DNA of 64,000 nucleotides from Drouetiella hepatica Uher 2000/2452 (GTDB lineage Bacteria; Cyanobacteriota; Cyanobacteriia; Elainellales; Elainellaceae). The stretch is from NCBI GenBank assembly GCA_019359505.1, contig JAHHHD010000002.1, forward strand, positions 1-64,000, read 5' to 3'. The notes beneath the pieces were generated by a model, which made no database searches, was not told the origin of the DNA, and saw nothing but the letters and a program-made list of their open reading frames with translations. This document shows positions 53,016-62,402 of the stretch, piece after piece. The translations under genes were made by a program, and so were the position numbers. Each line of letters starts with the position of its first letter. Positions within the stretch are counted from its first letter, which is position 1.

Positions 53016-54316
53016 GGTCGTAGCTCTGCCTGCAAGAAATCAATAAACTGTCTGGCAGTGCGTCCCGATCGCCCGTTGTGGCGCGTTGCCCATTGCAGCG
53101 CCCGCTGGTCTAGCTCTTCAGGCGCAAGGGCGATTGCGCTCTGCTGAGCCAAGTGCCGCACGATATCGAGGTAGGTTGTCTGGTCGGCTGGCTCAAAGGT
53201 CAGGGTCAAGCCAAAGCGATCGCTAAAGGACAGCTTCTCCTGAATCGTGTCCCAGGCGTGAATTTCGTCAGCGTCTCTTGGCGCAGGACGATCGCCAAAA
53301 AACTCGCGGATCAGGTGGCGACGGTTAGAGGTAGCATAGACGACAACGTTCTGCGGACGCGCCGTTAGGTTGCCCTCTAAAACAACCTTGAGGGCTTTGA
53401 AGGCATCCTCATCTTCCTCAAAAGACAAATCATCCACAAACAGAATAAATTTCTGGGGTACGGTACGGAGGCGATCGGCAATAGTAGGCAAATCCTGTAG
53501 GTCGGTTTTAGTAACTTCAATCAGCCGCAAACCGCGATCGCCATACTCCCCCAATAAACTTTTGACCAAAGAAGATTTGCCCGTGCCGCGACTGCCATAC
53601 AGCAACACATGCAGCGCTGGAGCGCCCGCCAGCAGAGCCTCCGTATTTTTGGTCAAAGCCGCTTTCTGCCATTCGTATCCTGTAAGGTTTTGCAGCTGAA
53701 TGGGGTCAGGGTAGGCAATGCCCACAAGCTCTGACTGCCAGCGAAAGGCGCGGAAGGCGGCAAATATGCCCGTACCGACTTGACGATAATGGGCAGCTAA
53801 AGGCTCCAGTAGCGTTGCCCAATCGTCTGAGGCGGCAAACTTTGCGCTCAGGTTCGTATCTAGGACAGCGGTAGACGGACGCGGCAAATCCCAAGCTATA
53901 GGAGCATCAGGTAGCTCAGCCGCCCTTTGCACCCAGTGACTCATCTGCCAATGGCAGCTGTAGAGAGCTTGGAGCGATCGCAAATCTTGTCGTGCTGCTG
54001 CCAGTAATGCCTCTGGAAGAGCGCCACATTCAGCCTGCTGTACCTGCCGACTAAAAGGGTTATCCGCTTCCAGCACCTTAGAAATCAGATACGCCTGCCA
54101 GGTTATGTTGCTTGAAGCCATCAGATTAAACCAATGTCCATAGGCACATAAACAGAGAACTGCCCGGTCATTAGATTCTGCCGAATGGGGTTCTAATAAA
54201 GCTTGCAGCAAATTTAGAAAGGCTTTGCCTACGTCATTTTCTAGAACAGATTGGTAAAGCAAAAGTGAGGCTGTTTGACGTCGTAGTGTCTGGACATCGG
54301 AAATGGGGATTGTCAT
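53012..54316 (-). CDS. DUF815 family AAA+ ATPase
   Basis: This is an ATPase of about 434 residues. The N-terminal 200 residues are helical and lineage-specific. Then comes the AAA core with Walker A GSRGTGKSS, Walker B FILFVDDLSF and sensor-1 VVYATSNRRH, as in the DUF815 family; its cellular role is unknown. The ATG at 54316 is used. A longer frame to 54415 overlaps the divergent deacetylase leader and adds unconserved sequence. Confidence 0.85.
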   Translation of the reverse strand: MTIPISDVQTLRRQTASLLLYQSVLENDVGKAFLNLLQALLEPHSAESNDRAVLCLCAYGHWFNLMASSNITWQAYLISKVLEADNPFSRQVQQAECGALPEALLAAARQDLRSLQALYSCHWQMSHWVQRAAELPDAPIAWDLPRPSTAVLDTNLSAKFAASDDWATLLEPLAAHYRQVGTGIFAAFRAFRWQSELVGIAYPDPIQLQNLTGYEWQKAALTKNTEALLAGAPALHVLLYGSRGTGKSSLVKSLLGEYGDRGLRLIEVTKTDLQDLPTIADRLRTVPQKFILFVDDLSFEEDEDAFKALKVVLEGNLTARPQNVVVYATSNRRHLIREFFGDRPAPRDADEIHAWDTIQEKLSFSDRFGLTLTFEPADQTTYLDIVRHLAQQSAIALAPEELDQRALQWATRHNGRSGRTARQFIDFLQAELRP

Positions 54317-54428
54317 TGGCTTAATACTCTTCTGCGTTTTCTCTAGCTTGCGATAATATTCAAGCTGACCGTGACACCATAACTTGAAGCGCAACGGTCT
54401 ATGGAGTGTTGACAAACGTGAGGCATAT

Positions 54429-55340
54429 ATGCTGCCTATGCACAGACATCAGAGAAGAAGAAAATTATCTCTGACCGTAGCGATCGTTCTATTTATTAGC
54501 AGTTTTCTGCTTCTGATGCTGCTGTTTTCCTACTGGGTCACGCCCAGAATTCCTATTATTGGATTTCATGGCATTATCGATTTAACACATCCTGCTTTGG
54601 GAGCCATTCTGAATCCAACGGCTCAACGCATGACCTATCCAATGCAGGATTTAGAGAAGCTTCTAGAGTATTTAGTCCGCAGTCATTATTGGTTTCTTTC
54701 GGCTCAGGAAATGCAGGATTTTTTTATAGAAAAGTCGCAGTCTATTCCCGCAGATCACAAGAGTCAAAAACCTGTCATGGTGACTTTTGATGATAGTTAT
54801 AAAACGGTATATACCAACGTTATTCCAATTCTTGAGAGATTAGAAAAACAGTACGGGCACAAGGCGAAAATGGTGCTGTTCATTAACCCAGGAACGCTGG
54901 CTAAACCCAATCACCCTTCTACCCTTTATCTAAGCTGCAAAGATTTGCAGTCAGGATATGAAAAAGGCTATTACGATATTCAATCCCATGGACAAAACCA
55001 CAAGAATCTGACAAAGATTAGCGATCGCGAACTGTTAGAAGAATTAGTGCAGGCTCAGACTCAGTTGCGTAGCTGCATGGCAGGATTGGCGCCTGAAAAA
55101 GCGATCGCAGCTCATCTGGCTTATCCCTATGGCAGCATGAACAATCATGTAGCATCAGTAGCCTCTAAGTACTATCATTCAGGCTATCTTTATAACAGTA
55201 GAATCCTAAGATTTTGTTGGTTAAAAGATCACTATCGCATTTCTCGGCTGACTACAAATCGGAATAAATCAGTCGATCGCCTCATTCAAGTAGTAGATCA
55301 AGCCATGGAAATTAAACGTGATCAACCCTGCTCTAGATAA
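54429..55340 (+). CDS. Membrane-anchored polysaccharide deacetylase (NodB-like)
   Basis: This protein of about 303 residues starts at ATG 54429, supported by GAGG eight bases upstream. An N-terminal transmembrane helix (about 14-35) anchors a NodB/PgaB-like deacetylase. VTFDDSYKT holds the general base and metal Asp, SHGQNH provides the metal His residues, and LAYPYGSMN is the third motif. It should remove N- or O-acetyl groups from envelope or extracellular polysaccharide. Next to it is a DUF5009-type acyltransferase gene in the same direction. Base composition here looks more AT-rich than flanking genes by eye. Confidence 0.85.
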   Translation: MLPMHRHQRRRKLSLTVAIVLFISSFLLLMLLFSYWVTPRIPIIGFHGIIDLTHPALGAILNPTAQRMTYPMQDLEKLLEYLVRSHYWFLSAQEMQDFFIEKSQSIPADHKSQKPVMVTFDDSYKTVYTNVIPILERLEKQYGHKAKMVLFINPGTLAKPNHPSTLYLSCKDLQSGYEKGYYDIQSHGQNHKNLTKISDRELLEELVQAQTQLRSCMAGLAPEKAIAAHLAYPYGSMNNHVASVASKYYHSGYLYNSRILRFCWLKDHYRISRLTTNRNKSVDRLIQVVDQAMEIKRDQPCSR

Positions 55341-55440
55341 GTTGAATGCCTATGATATTTTTTATTGTAGAGGCTTTGGCTTCACAACAAAAAATCATTA
55401 CTTGAACATTGCTCCTCAAATATCATAGGAAAAGTTTGCT

Positions 55441-55467
55441 ATGGGACTGAAAGAGGAAATTCTGTGA
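55441..55467 (+). CDS. Eight-codon upstream reading frame overlapping the next start
   Basis: ATG at 55441, eight codons and TGA at 55465-55467, which overlaps the GTG start (55464) as GTGA. AAAGAGGA lies inside it and would serve as Shine-Dalgarno for the GTG. It could couple translation. Whether it is translated is not shown. Confidence 0.35.
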   Translation: MGLKEEIL

Positions 55468-56918
55468 CCCTAAAAAATACAAACGCTTTGCCTCGCGCGA
55501 ACGCATTAGATGCTCTTAGAGGATTGGCAATTCTGGCAATGGTATTTTCAGCAACCATTCGCTACGAAATTTTGCCCACCTGGATGTATCACGCCCAAGT
55601 GCCACCTCCCAATCATGTCTTCAATAAAACTTTGCCGGGTTTAACCTGGGTTGATCTGGTATTTCCGGTCTTCCTGTTTGCTATGGGAGCAGCTATTCCC
55701 CTAGCGCTGTCCCGACGAATAGCTGAAGGTTGGTCAATGCCAAAAATTATTCTACAAATTTTCAGGCGAGGGACAATTTTAGGAGCATTCGCCATCATCT
55801 TACAGCACCTTCGTCCTTCTGTAATGGATGCAGAACCTACTCGCGAAACCTGGATTTTGGCAATGATAGGGTTTGCCTTGCTGTGTTTAATGCTCGGTCG
55901 TTTACCTGCTTCCTGGAAGCTGAGTCGATATCAAGGACTGATCACATTAACAGGTTGGGCAGCTTGCTTTGTTCTGCTGTCGCAGCTCGACTATGACGGT
56001 GAGAGATTCTCGCTCGATCGCAGTGATCCGATTCTGATATCGCTAGCAAACATGGCGGTTTTTGGCTCTCTTCTTTGGCTATTCACCCGCTCAAATTGGA
56101 TGTTGCGACTGGGTTGCTTGGTAATCTTATTGGCGTTGCAATTTGCATCAGGCTCAGAAGGTTGGGTGCAAAACCTCTGGAGATTTTCCCCAGCTCCCTG
56201 GATTTTTAAATTCTATTATCTCAAGTATTTGTTTATCGTAATTCCCGGAACGATCGCCGGAGATTTAATTCTCCAAAAGGCGCAGAACGAAACGGCTCTA
56301 ACTGAAGCCTTTGAGCCTGATCATCCTCAATCCGCTCCAACAGCCTGGAGTCGATCGCAGCTCATTTTAATCATAGGTTCGCTGCTGCTGCTGTGCATTA
56401 CGTTGCTGGTGGGATTACAGGCAAGATGGACATTAGAAACGACCCTGATCAGCGGCGTTATGGCAGCAGCTATTAGCCTATTGTTTACAAAAACAGAGCA
56501 TGAGACTGAGCAGATCATTAAGCAGTTCTATCAGTGGGGGGTCTATTGGTTGGCATTAGGACTATGTTTTGAACCCTTTCAGGCGGGTATCAAGAAAGAC
56601 CCCTCTACCTATAGCTATTATTTTGTGACAATCGCGATCGCCTTTTTCCTCTTGATAATATCTACCATTTTGATTGAGCGTTTTAATCAAAAGCGGTTTC
56701 TCAAACTGCTCATTGAAAATGGTCAAAATCCGATGATTGCCTATGTTGCCTTTGCAAATTTACTCTGGCCGATTCTGCAACTTTTAGGGCTTGAAGATTG
56801 GATTATCGCCCAAACTGGAACGCCGATCTTGGGCGTTTTGAAAGGAGTTGCTTACACAGGGGCGATCGCCCTTTTCACCAGTTTCTGTACGCGCCAGAAG
56901 TTCTTCTGGAAAACATAG
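55464..56918 (+). CDS. DUF5009 / heparan-alpha-glucosaminide N-acetyltransferase-like membrane protein
   Basis: This 484-residue protein starts at GTG and has about ten transmembrane helices. The opening ALDALRGLAILAMVF...WVDLVFPVFLFAMGAAIPLAL matches the HGSNAT/NagX family, which moves acetyl groups across a membrane onto sugars. A His in the first loop (HAQVPPPNH) is a candidate catalytic residue. Following the deacetylase gene by 120 bp, it suggests a pair that adds and removes acetyl groups on an exported glycan; this is inference. A family C element begins directly after the stop. Confidence 0.82.
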   Translation: MTLKNTNALPRANALDALRGLAILAMVFSATIRYEILPTWMYHAQVPPPNHVFNKTLPGLTWVDLVFPVFLFAMGAAIPLALSRRIAEGWSMPKIILQIFRRGTILGAFAIILQHLRPSVMDAEPTRETWILAMIGFALLCLMLGRLPASWKLSRYQGLITLTGWAACFVLLSQLDYDGERFSLDRSDPILISLANMAVFGSLLWLFTRSNWMLRLGCLVILLALQFASGSEGWVQNLWRFSPAPWIFKFYYLKYLFIVIPGTIAGDLILQKAQNETALTEAFEPDHPQSAPTAWSRSQLILIIGSLLLLCITLLVGLQARWTLETTLISGVMAAAISLLFTKTEHETEQIIKQFYQWGVYWLALGLCFEPFQAGIKKDPSTYSYYFVTIAIAFFLLIISTILIERFNQKRFLKLLIENGQNPMIAYVAFANLLWPILQLLGLEDWIIAQTGTPILGVLKGVAYTGAIALFTSFCTRQKFFWKT

Positions 56919-57031
56919 TGTTTGGTCTGAAAGTCTTGTAGGATGAGCATCTTGCCCGTCCGAATCTGGGTAGGCATCTTGACCTGCCCCACGTAGATCA
57001 AGAGCTTTGGAAAAAGAGGCGCACATCGCGT
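56919..57031. repeat. Interspersed element, family C, copy 2 (inverted)
   Basis: The reverse complement contains ACGCGATGTGCGCCTCTTTTTCC, then CTCTTGATCTACGTGGGGCAGG, as in copy 1 at 43264-43359. It has an extra CAAGATG-type duplication and lacks the second terminal arm. It begins at the base after the acyltransferase stop. Confidence 0.8.
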
Positions 57032-57043
57032 GACTCATTAAAA

Positions 57044-57073
57044 AAAGTGCAGAATCCTAGGATTCTGCACTTT
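57044..57073. terminator. Bidirectional palindromic terminator
   Basis: AAAGTGCAGAATC-CTAG-GATTCTGCACTTT is a perfect palindrome with flanking A and T runs, between convergent genes. Confidence 0.85.
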
Positions 57074-57122
57074 GACTTTTGGAGGAGAGCTGGAAAATGA
57101 AATTCAATGAAAAATATAGGGT

Positions 57123-57512
57123 CTAGCAGTAGACAGTGACATCCTCACCACAGCTATCTGCCAAATAGCAGAGGGCGCGGAAGCGCAGTGCCACAACCTC
57201 GTCGTAGAGGGGGTTGAGCTTGCAAAGAGGTGGAATATGAAGAATTGTGTAGCCAAAAAGCTTAATATCGCGCTCGAAGGGACATTGCGAAGGAATTCGC
57301 TTGCATAGGAATCTAGCGAATTCAGCATCTTGGACTTTAATGTTATCCAAGCGCTGCCGGATAGGCTTTAGAAGATCAAACGATCGCGATGGCATTGGAG
57401 GAGCGGCATGAGCAGCTGCGTCGGCATCGTTGCCAGCATCAGGTGGGTTAATCCACCCCCAGCTCACAAAAGCGCTATCTGCCGTTTCATGTTTTTCAAA
57501 TGCAGGCATCAT
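57123..57512 (-). CDS. Stand-alone Mo-dependent nitrogenase C-terminal-domain protein
   Basis: This 129-residue protein carries the Mo-nitro_C domain at its C-terminal end (about 45-129): LLKPIRQRLDNIKVQDAEFARFLCKRIP, CPFERDI, and CKLNPLYDEVVALRFRALCYL. The N-terminal 40 residues are variable. GAGG lies just before the double ATG. No nif gene is in view, and such short proteins also occur in non-fixing cyanobacteria, so a role in nitrogenase is not implied. The function is unknown. Confidence 0.85.
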   Translation of the reverse strand: MMPAFEKHETADSAFVSWGWINPPDAGNDADAAAHAAPPMPSRSFDLLKPIRQRLDNIKVQDAEFARFLCKRIPSQCPFERDIKLFGYTILHIPPLCKLNPLYDEVVALRFRALCYLADSCGEDVTVYC

Positions 57513-57699
57513 CTTTTCCTCTACTCCGGGATACGGTACATAGGAAGCAAAAACTATTGGAATTCCTAGATTATCTACAAGCTAGGAGACGCAATTACCG
57601 AAAATAAAGTTCGCAAGCTTCCTCAAGTTTGGGTCGCGTTTGCAGACATTAGGTACGCTGACTTTGTAATCTTGCCCAATGCCGCGATCGCTTTTAGCC

Positions 57700-57806
57700 T
57701 GTAGGATTACTCAAATTTCGCCAGAGAAACGTCAGTCATCTCAGAGGATCTACGGGTTTGAACTCCACTCAAAAAACTGCCGTTCCCTAAGGGAACGGCA
57801 GTTTTT
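57700..57806 (+). ncRNA. Candidate small RNA ending in a strong terminator
   Basis: The forward strand of this gap ends in an ideal Rho-independent terminator (57772-57806), yet no forward-strand protein gene precedes it. The flanking genes are both reverse-strand. This suggests a short untranslated RNA of roughly 50-110 nt. No known family (Yfr1, Yfr2, 6S, tmRNA) was recognised, and the 5' end is a guess. Confidence 0.25.
57772..57806 (+). terminator. Strong intrinsic terminator
   Basis: AACTGCCGTTCCC-TAA-GGGAACGGCAGTT, preceded by A and followed by a T-run (TTTTT). It is symmetrical, so it may also act on the reverse strand. Confidence 0.85.
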
Positions 57807-57812
57807 ATCAAC

Positions 57813-57890
57813 CATAGCTATCACCAGTTTGCTTAGGACACTTTTGGTGCATAAATGTCCCTGTCCCAACCGCCAAGGCAGTTGCTATAT
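57813..57890. repeat. Palindromic interspersed element, family A, copy 4 (reverse, stem-deleted)
   Basis: CATAGCTATCACCAGTTTGCTTAGGACA...AAATGTCCCTGTCCCAACCGCCAAGGCAGTTGCTATAT. The ends match the other copies, but most of the central stem is missing. Confidence 0.8.
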
Positions 57891-57899
57891 GAGGTGAGT

Positions 57900-59678
57900 C
57901 TAAGAGGCAACAGAAGCCACTTTAGCCCCCGATCGCTGCCGTCGGGTAACATTGGCTGGCTGCTCGATCGGAGTTTGCAGCAAAAAGACCAAAGTTGGAT
58001 TGCTTTGCAGCTCGCGTCGCAGCAGACGGCGCATTTCAGCCTCAACATCAGCGCGAAGCTTTACCCAGTTCACGTCAATTACGCCATTGCTCAGCGTTTG
58101 AGAGATTTCCGACCAGCGATCGCTCACCATGTGCTTGATGGTCTGATCAACCGTCTTTTCTAGCTTAGCTTTGTCGATAGCAGCCGCAACGCCACGCAGG
58201 TGAATCTCTGGAGTAGCGACCAGTTCACCCGTCCAGCCCACCGAAGCGGCGATCGTCACAATACCTTCCTCAGCTAACTGCTGCCGTTCTTTGAGAACGC
58301 GATCGATCACAACTCCTGAACGAGAAGAATCTACTAGCTCAATACCAGAAGGTACCTTGCCAGTCACAGCTATGCTTTCTGGAGTCAGCTCCACCACGTC
58401 GCCATTGTTGATGATCACCATGTTTTCGGCAGGAATGCCCATACTCTGAGCCGTCTCAGAATGCTTCACCAGCATTCGATGCTCGCCATGCACAGGCAGG
58501 AAAAACTTAGGACGGGTCAAACTCAGCATCAGCTTCTGGTCTTCTTGAGCACCATGACCCGAAACGTGAATACCTTTGTCGCGTCCGTAGACAACTTTGG
58601 CTCCCAAAATCATCAGCTTATCAATGGTATTGACGACAGCGATCGTGTTTCCAGGAATCGGGTTTGCCGAGAAGACAACCGTGTCGCCCTCCCGAATTTT
58701 CACTTGACGATGCTCCTGATTGGCGATCCGGGTCATGGCTGCCATTGGCTCACCTTGCGATCCGGTCGTCAAGATTAACACCTTGCTGTCAGGCATTTTG
58801 TTAACCACATTCAGCGGCACAAACAGATCGTCCTCACATTTGATGTAGCCCAAGTTACGAGCATGGGCAATCAAGTTGAGCATCGAGCGACCGATGACCG
58901 ATACGGCGCGTTTGTGCTTCTTGGCGAGTTCCAAAATCATATTGATGCGGTGAACTGAAGACGCGAACGTCGTCACCAGTAGCCGACCCTCAGCCTGAGA
59001 AAAAACGCGATCGAGATTAGGAAAAACCGATCGCTCCGATGGAGTAAAACCTGGCACTTCAGAATTGGTTGAGTCGCTAATTAGGCAAAGCACACCTTTC
59101 TCACCATGCTCAGCCAAGCGTTGAAAGTCAAAATGTTCGCCATCTACTGGAGTGTGGTCAAACTTAAAGTCACCGGTGTGAATCACCACTCCAACAGGAG
59201 TATGAATAGCAACCGTGAAGCTGTCCGCCATGGAATGAGTGTTGCGCATATACTCCACCAGGAAGGAGGAGCCAATTCTTACCATGTCGCGGGGGCGAAC
59301 CGTGCGTAGCTCAGTGCGATCGGAAACACCTGCTTCCTCCAGCTTGTCTTGCAGCAGCGCCATTGCCAACCGAGGCCCGTAAATGACGGGAATATCAAAT
59401 TGCTTTAGGTGAAAGGCAATGCCGCCAATATGGTCTTCATGACCATGGGTAACAATCATGCCCTTGATTTTGTGGCGATTTTCTCGCAGATAGGTTATGT
59501 CGGGTAGAACTATATTCACCCCATGCATACCGTCTGTTGGAAATGCAAGACCTGCATCTAAAAGAACAATTTCGTCGTTGTATTCAAATACGCAGGTATT
59601 TTTGCCAATCTCGTGCAGACCGCCCAAGGGAATAACTTTCAGAGCGTTAGAAGAACCGTTTTGATTCATATGTGTCAT
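57900..59678 (-). CDS. rnj: Ribonuclease J
   Basis: RNase J is a metallo-beta-lactamase/beta-CASP nuclease with 5'-3' exo- and endo-activity that replaces part of RNase E function. The metal motif THGHEDHIGG, the beta-CASP motif LTTGSQGEPM, HVSGHGAQED and the late FFLPVHGEHRML are intact. The protein is about 592 residues from the ATG at 59678; the TTG at 59744 opens the frame further, and the ATG at 59669 is also possible. It lies downstream of dapA and asd on the same strand. A family A element adjoins its 3' end. Confidence 0.95.
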   Translation of the reverse strand: MTHMNQNGSSNALKVIPLGGLHEIGKNTCVFEYNDEIVLLDAGLAFPTDGMHGVNIVLPDITYLRENRHKIKGMIVTHGHEDHIGGIAFHLKQFDIPVIYGPRLAMALLQDKLEEAGVSDRTELRTVRPRDMVRIGSSFLVEYMRNTHSMADSFTVAIHTPVGVVIHTGDFKFDHTPVDGEHFDFQRLAEHGEKGVLCLISDSTNSEVPGFTPSERSVFPNLDRVFSQAEGRLLVTTFASSVHRINMILELAKKHKRAVSVIGRSMLNLIAHARNLGYIKCEDDLFVPLNVVNKMPDSKVLILTTGSQGEPMAAMTRIANQEHRQVKIREGDTVVFSANPIPGNTIAVVNTIDKLMILGAKVVYGRDKGIHVSGHGAQEDQKLMLSLTRPKFFLPVHGEHRMLVKHSETAQSMGIPAENMVIINNGDVVELTPESIAVTGKVPSGIELVDSSRSGVVIDRVLKERQQLAEEGIVTIAASVGWTGELVATPEIHLRGVAAAIDKAKLEKTVDQTIKHMVSDRWSEISQTLSNGVIDVNWVKLRADVEAEMRRLLRRELQSNPTLVFLLQTPIEQPANVTRRQRSGAKVASVAS

Positions 59679-59964
59679 TGTTTCAGCAATAGGTGTAGAA
59701 ACTTTATTTTTGAGGCTAATAGGATGAGAAGTGGAGTGCAGCAATAGATTAAAAAGAATTTAGTGAATGGTACAAAAGACGATGCTGGGCAGACAAAACT
59801 TCGGTGAGGTTTTACAAAAACTCAGCCTTGTCGGTCTAAGGCACAGCATGGGAAAACAAAGCTATTTAGTTGTCTAGAAACTTGTAATTGTGCGTTAGGC
59901 GATCGCCGCATTCGTAGCAGTACTTGCTAAAAGCGCTCGACGAGAAAGGCGCCAATCGGTCAGC

Positions 59965-60858
59965 CTAGGCTGCCTCTAGTAATCCCAAATTTGCCATGAC
60001 AGCTTCAAGATCTGGGACAAGGCTACCTAAATCGTCTTCAAGTGGCAATCGAGTCAAGCCCACTTGCCAACCTTGCAGTCTCAAAGCCGCCTTCAGAGGG
60101 ATAGGATTGGCCGTAGCAAACAAAACCTTAAACAAAGGGAAAAGCTGAAGGTGAATTTGCGTTGCACTCTGCACTTTCCCCTGCTCAAAAGCCTGGATCA
60201 TCTGCTGCAAATGCTGACCTACCAGATGGCTCGCTACGCTAACCACCCCGCAAGCCCCCACGGCAAGCATTGGCAACGTCAACGAGTCATCTCCAGAGTA
60301 AATATCAAATTCAGGAGGAGTTAAGCACTTAACCTGACTAACCTGATCTAAATTACCGCTAGCCTCTTTAATCGCAACAATATTTGGAATCTCCGCTAAA
60401 CGGGCTACCGTTTCAGGCAGTAGATTCTGACCTGTGCGCCCCGGAATGTTATAAAGCATTAGAGGCATTTCAGGAGCTGCCTCGGCGATCGCCCGGAAAT
60501 GCTTGTACAGACCCGCTTGGGGAGGTCTATTGTAATAAGGAACGACTTGAAGCGTTCCATCCAATTGTAGCTTATTTGCTTTCTGAGTGGCGGCAATTGC
60601 TTCGTCAGTTGAATTGGATCCGGCTCCGGCAATTACCTTGGCTTTTCCGGCGATCGCCCCCTGCACCACCTGAAACAGGTGATATTCCTCATCCCAACTC
60701 AGCGTCGGCGATTCACCCGTTGTGCCGCACACCACCAAAGTATCAGTGCCATGCTCCACTAAATGAACCGCCAGCTTTTCGGCAACATCGTAGTTGACGC
60801 TACCATCCTGATTAAACGGCGTGACCAAAGCGGTCGAAACACGTCCAAAACTCGTCAC
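59965..60858 (-). CDS. dapA: 4-hydroxy-tetrahydrodipicolinate synthase
   Basis: This enzyme condenses pyruvate with aspartate semialdehyde, the first step of the lysine/diaminopimelate branch. The length of 297 residues is typical. The Schiff-base lysine is K164 in VAIKEASGN, Tyr136 (LYNIPGRTG) completes the active site, and GTTGES binds the substrate carboxylate. It starts at GTG 60858. It follows asd, whose product is its substrate, with rnj downstream. The asd-dapA-rnj order is common in cyanobacteria. Confidence 0.96.
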   Translation of the reverse strand: MTSFGRVSTALVTPFNQDGSVNYDVAEKLAVHLVEHGTDTLVVCGTTGESPTLSWDEEYHLFQVVQGAIAGKAKVIAGAGSNSTDEAIAATQKANKLQLDGTLQVVPYYNRPPQAGLYKHFRAIAEAAPEMPLMLYNIPGRTGQNLLPETVARLAEIPNIVAIKEASGNLDQVSQVKCLTPPEFDIYSGDDSLTLPMLAVGACGVVSVASHLVGQHLQQMIQAFEQGKVQSATQIHLQLFPLFKVLFATANPIPLKAALRLQGWQVGLTRLPLEDDLGSLVPDLEAVMANLGLLEAA

Positions 60859-60984
60859 ACTCTACTCACTCCTCACTTGCACTGATGGTCGCTGTCCTAA
60901 AGACTCACGTCAAAAATCTTTACCCTGCACATCCGGTCATAATTTCCTGGCTGCAATTCTTTAGCTGCATCCCTCCGGCTAAAA

Positions 60985-62031
60985 CTAGGTAGACGCAACA
61001 GCCGACTGGGTTGGGTAGATTAAGCTCTGATTAGCTAGCAGTTCAGCAATTTGAACCGCGTTGAGCGCAGCACCCTTGCGAATTTGATCGCCACTCAGCC
61101 AAAGTTCTAAGCCATTGGGATTGGAAATGTCTTGACGGATACGACCAACCAGCACGTCGTCTTTGCCAGTTGCGTCGATCGGCATCGGAAAGTAGTTGGC
61201 TCCCCAATCTTCAACTACCTGAACTCCGGGTGCATGATTGAGAATCTCTCTCGCCTGAACCGCGCTAAACGGCTGATCAAACTCTAGGTTAATAGCTTCC
61301 GAATGGGCGCGCAAGACGGGAACCCGAATACAGGTGGGCGTAATTCGCAGACCAGGAACTCCAAAAATCTTGCGCGTTTCGTTCACCATTTTCATTTCTT
61401 CCTCACAATACCCCAAATCGTTGAGTTTGGTGTTGTGGGGAAAAAGATTGAATGCCAGAGGATAGGGGAAGATCTCAGTCTTGGGCTGCTGACCTTGCAG
61501 AATGGCAAGTGCCTGAACCTTAACTTCCTCCATTGCCCGCGCCCCTGCACCGCTTGCTGATTGGTAGGTGGCAGCCACAATTCGGCGAATCGGCTGAGCC
61601 TGATGGAGTGGATAGATAGCAACCGCCATCAGAATGGTCGTGCAGTTGGGGTTAGCAATAATGCCCTGATGGGCGATCGCTGCCTCTGGGTTAACTTCAG
61701 GAATCACCAGCGGCACCTGTTCATCCATCCGAAAAGCGCTGGAGTTGTCAATGACAACTGCGCCCGCCTCAACTGCCTTAGGCGCCCAGATCTTAGAAAT
61801 AGAGCCACCCGCCGAAGCCAAGACCAGATCAACATTTTCGAAGGCGCGATTGTCCAAAGCTTCGACGATTAGGTCTTCGCCTGAAAATTTTAGCCGCTGT
61901 CCGGCTGAGCGAGGAGAAGCCAAAAGCTTTAGGTTTGCGATTGGAAAGCGGCGCTGCTCTAGGATGCTGAGTAGTTCAGTACCCACAGCGCCCGTCGCTC
62001 CCAGAATAGCAACTCGGTAAGGTCGGGGCAA
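60985..62031 (-). CDS. asd: Aspartate-semialdehyde dehydrogenase
   Basis: This enzyme reduces aspartyl phosphate to aspartate semialdehyde with NADPH, feeding lysine, threonine and methionine synthesis. It has an N-terminal GATGAVGTELL nucleotide motif, the catalytic C130 in NPNCTT and a QSASGAGARAME segment over 348 residues. The start is a TTG at 62031 with GGAGG eight bases upstream, since no better ATG is available. It is divergent from tig across 370 bp and is followed by dapA. Confidence 0.95.
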   Translation of the reverse strand: MPRPYRVAILGATGAVGTELLSILEQRRFPIANLKLLASPRSAGQRLKFSGEDLIVEALDNRAFENVDLVLASAGGSISKIWAPKAVEAGAVVIDNSSAFRMDEQVPLVIPEVNPEAAIAHQGIIANPNCTTILMAVAIYPLHQAQPIRRIVAATYQSASGAGARAMEEVKVQALAILQGQQPKTEIFPYPLAFNLFPHNTKLNDLGYCEEEMKMVNETRKIFGVPGLRITPTCIRVPVLRAHSEAINLEFDQPFSAVQAREILNHAPGVQVVEDWGANYFPMPIDATGKDDVLVGRIRQDISNPNGLELWLSGDQIRKGAALNAVQIAELLANQSLIYPTQSAVAST

Positions 62032-62402
62032 GTTAATTTCCTCCAGTCAGTCTCATATCAATATCTACTATTCTCTTGTTGCTGCTTAACTTATTGCTGC
62101 TTGAACTTGCCAGTAGCTTTGAGCCTAGCTTGGCATGGAGCGATCGCCGCTAGCTCACAAAGCCTTGGATGCCTACAAGCCTATCTTATACCATGCTCTA
62201 CTCTCCTTCACGTTCCGAAACATAGGGCGCTGAACCCTCAGAGGTGAGAAGTTAATGAGATTTACTGCGGTCTAGCTTTCGTTAGAGGCAGAATCGGCTA
62301 ACATAACTAATTGCGGCAAAGCTGAGTTTTCTCCATGTCTATTCAGCGGTCTACCCGGATAGTTTGCTTAGCAGTCTAATACAACCTGCGACGAGAATTG
62401 CG
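62032..62402. other. Divergent promoter region of asd and tig
   Basis: No gene was found in 371 bp. A degenerate duplication TTGTTGCTGCTTAAC / TTATTGCTGCTTGAAC is present near 62075-62107. Nothing else is recognised. Confidence 0.5.

Noticed and set aside
56784-57038. 84-residue reverse frame (LDLRGAG-type peptide)
   Set aside because: The peptide is a translation of the family C repeat; the same reading appears at 43269-43360.
57735-57775. tRNA-like 3' end (GGGTTTGAACTCC)
   Set aside because: No acceptor or anticodon stem could be built around it.
57679-57897. 72-residue frame upstream of and across the terminator
   Set aside because: It runs through a strong terminator and a family A repeat, so it is not a plausible protein.
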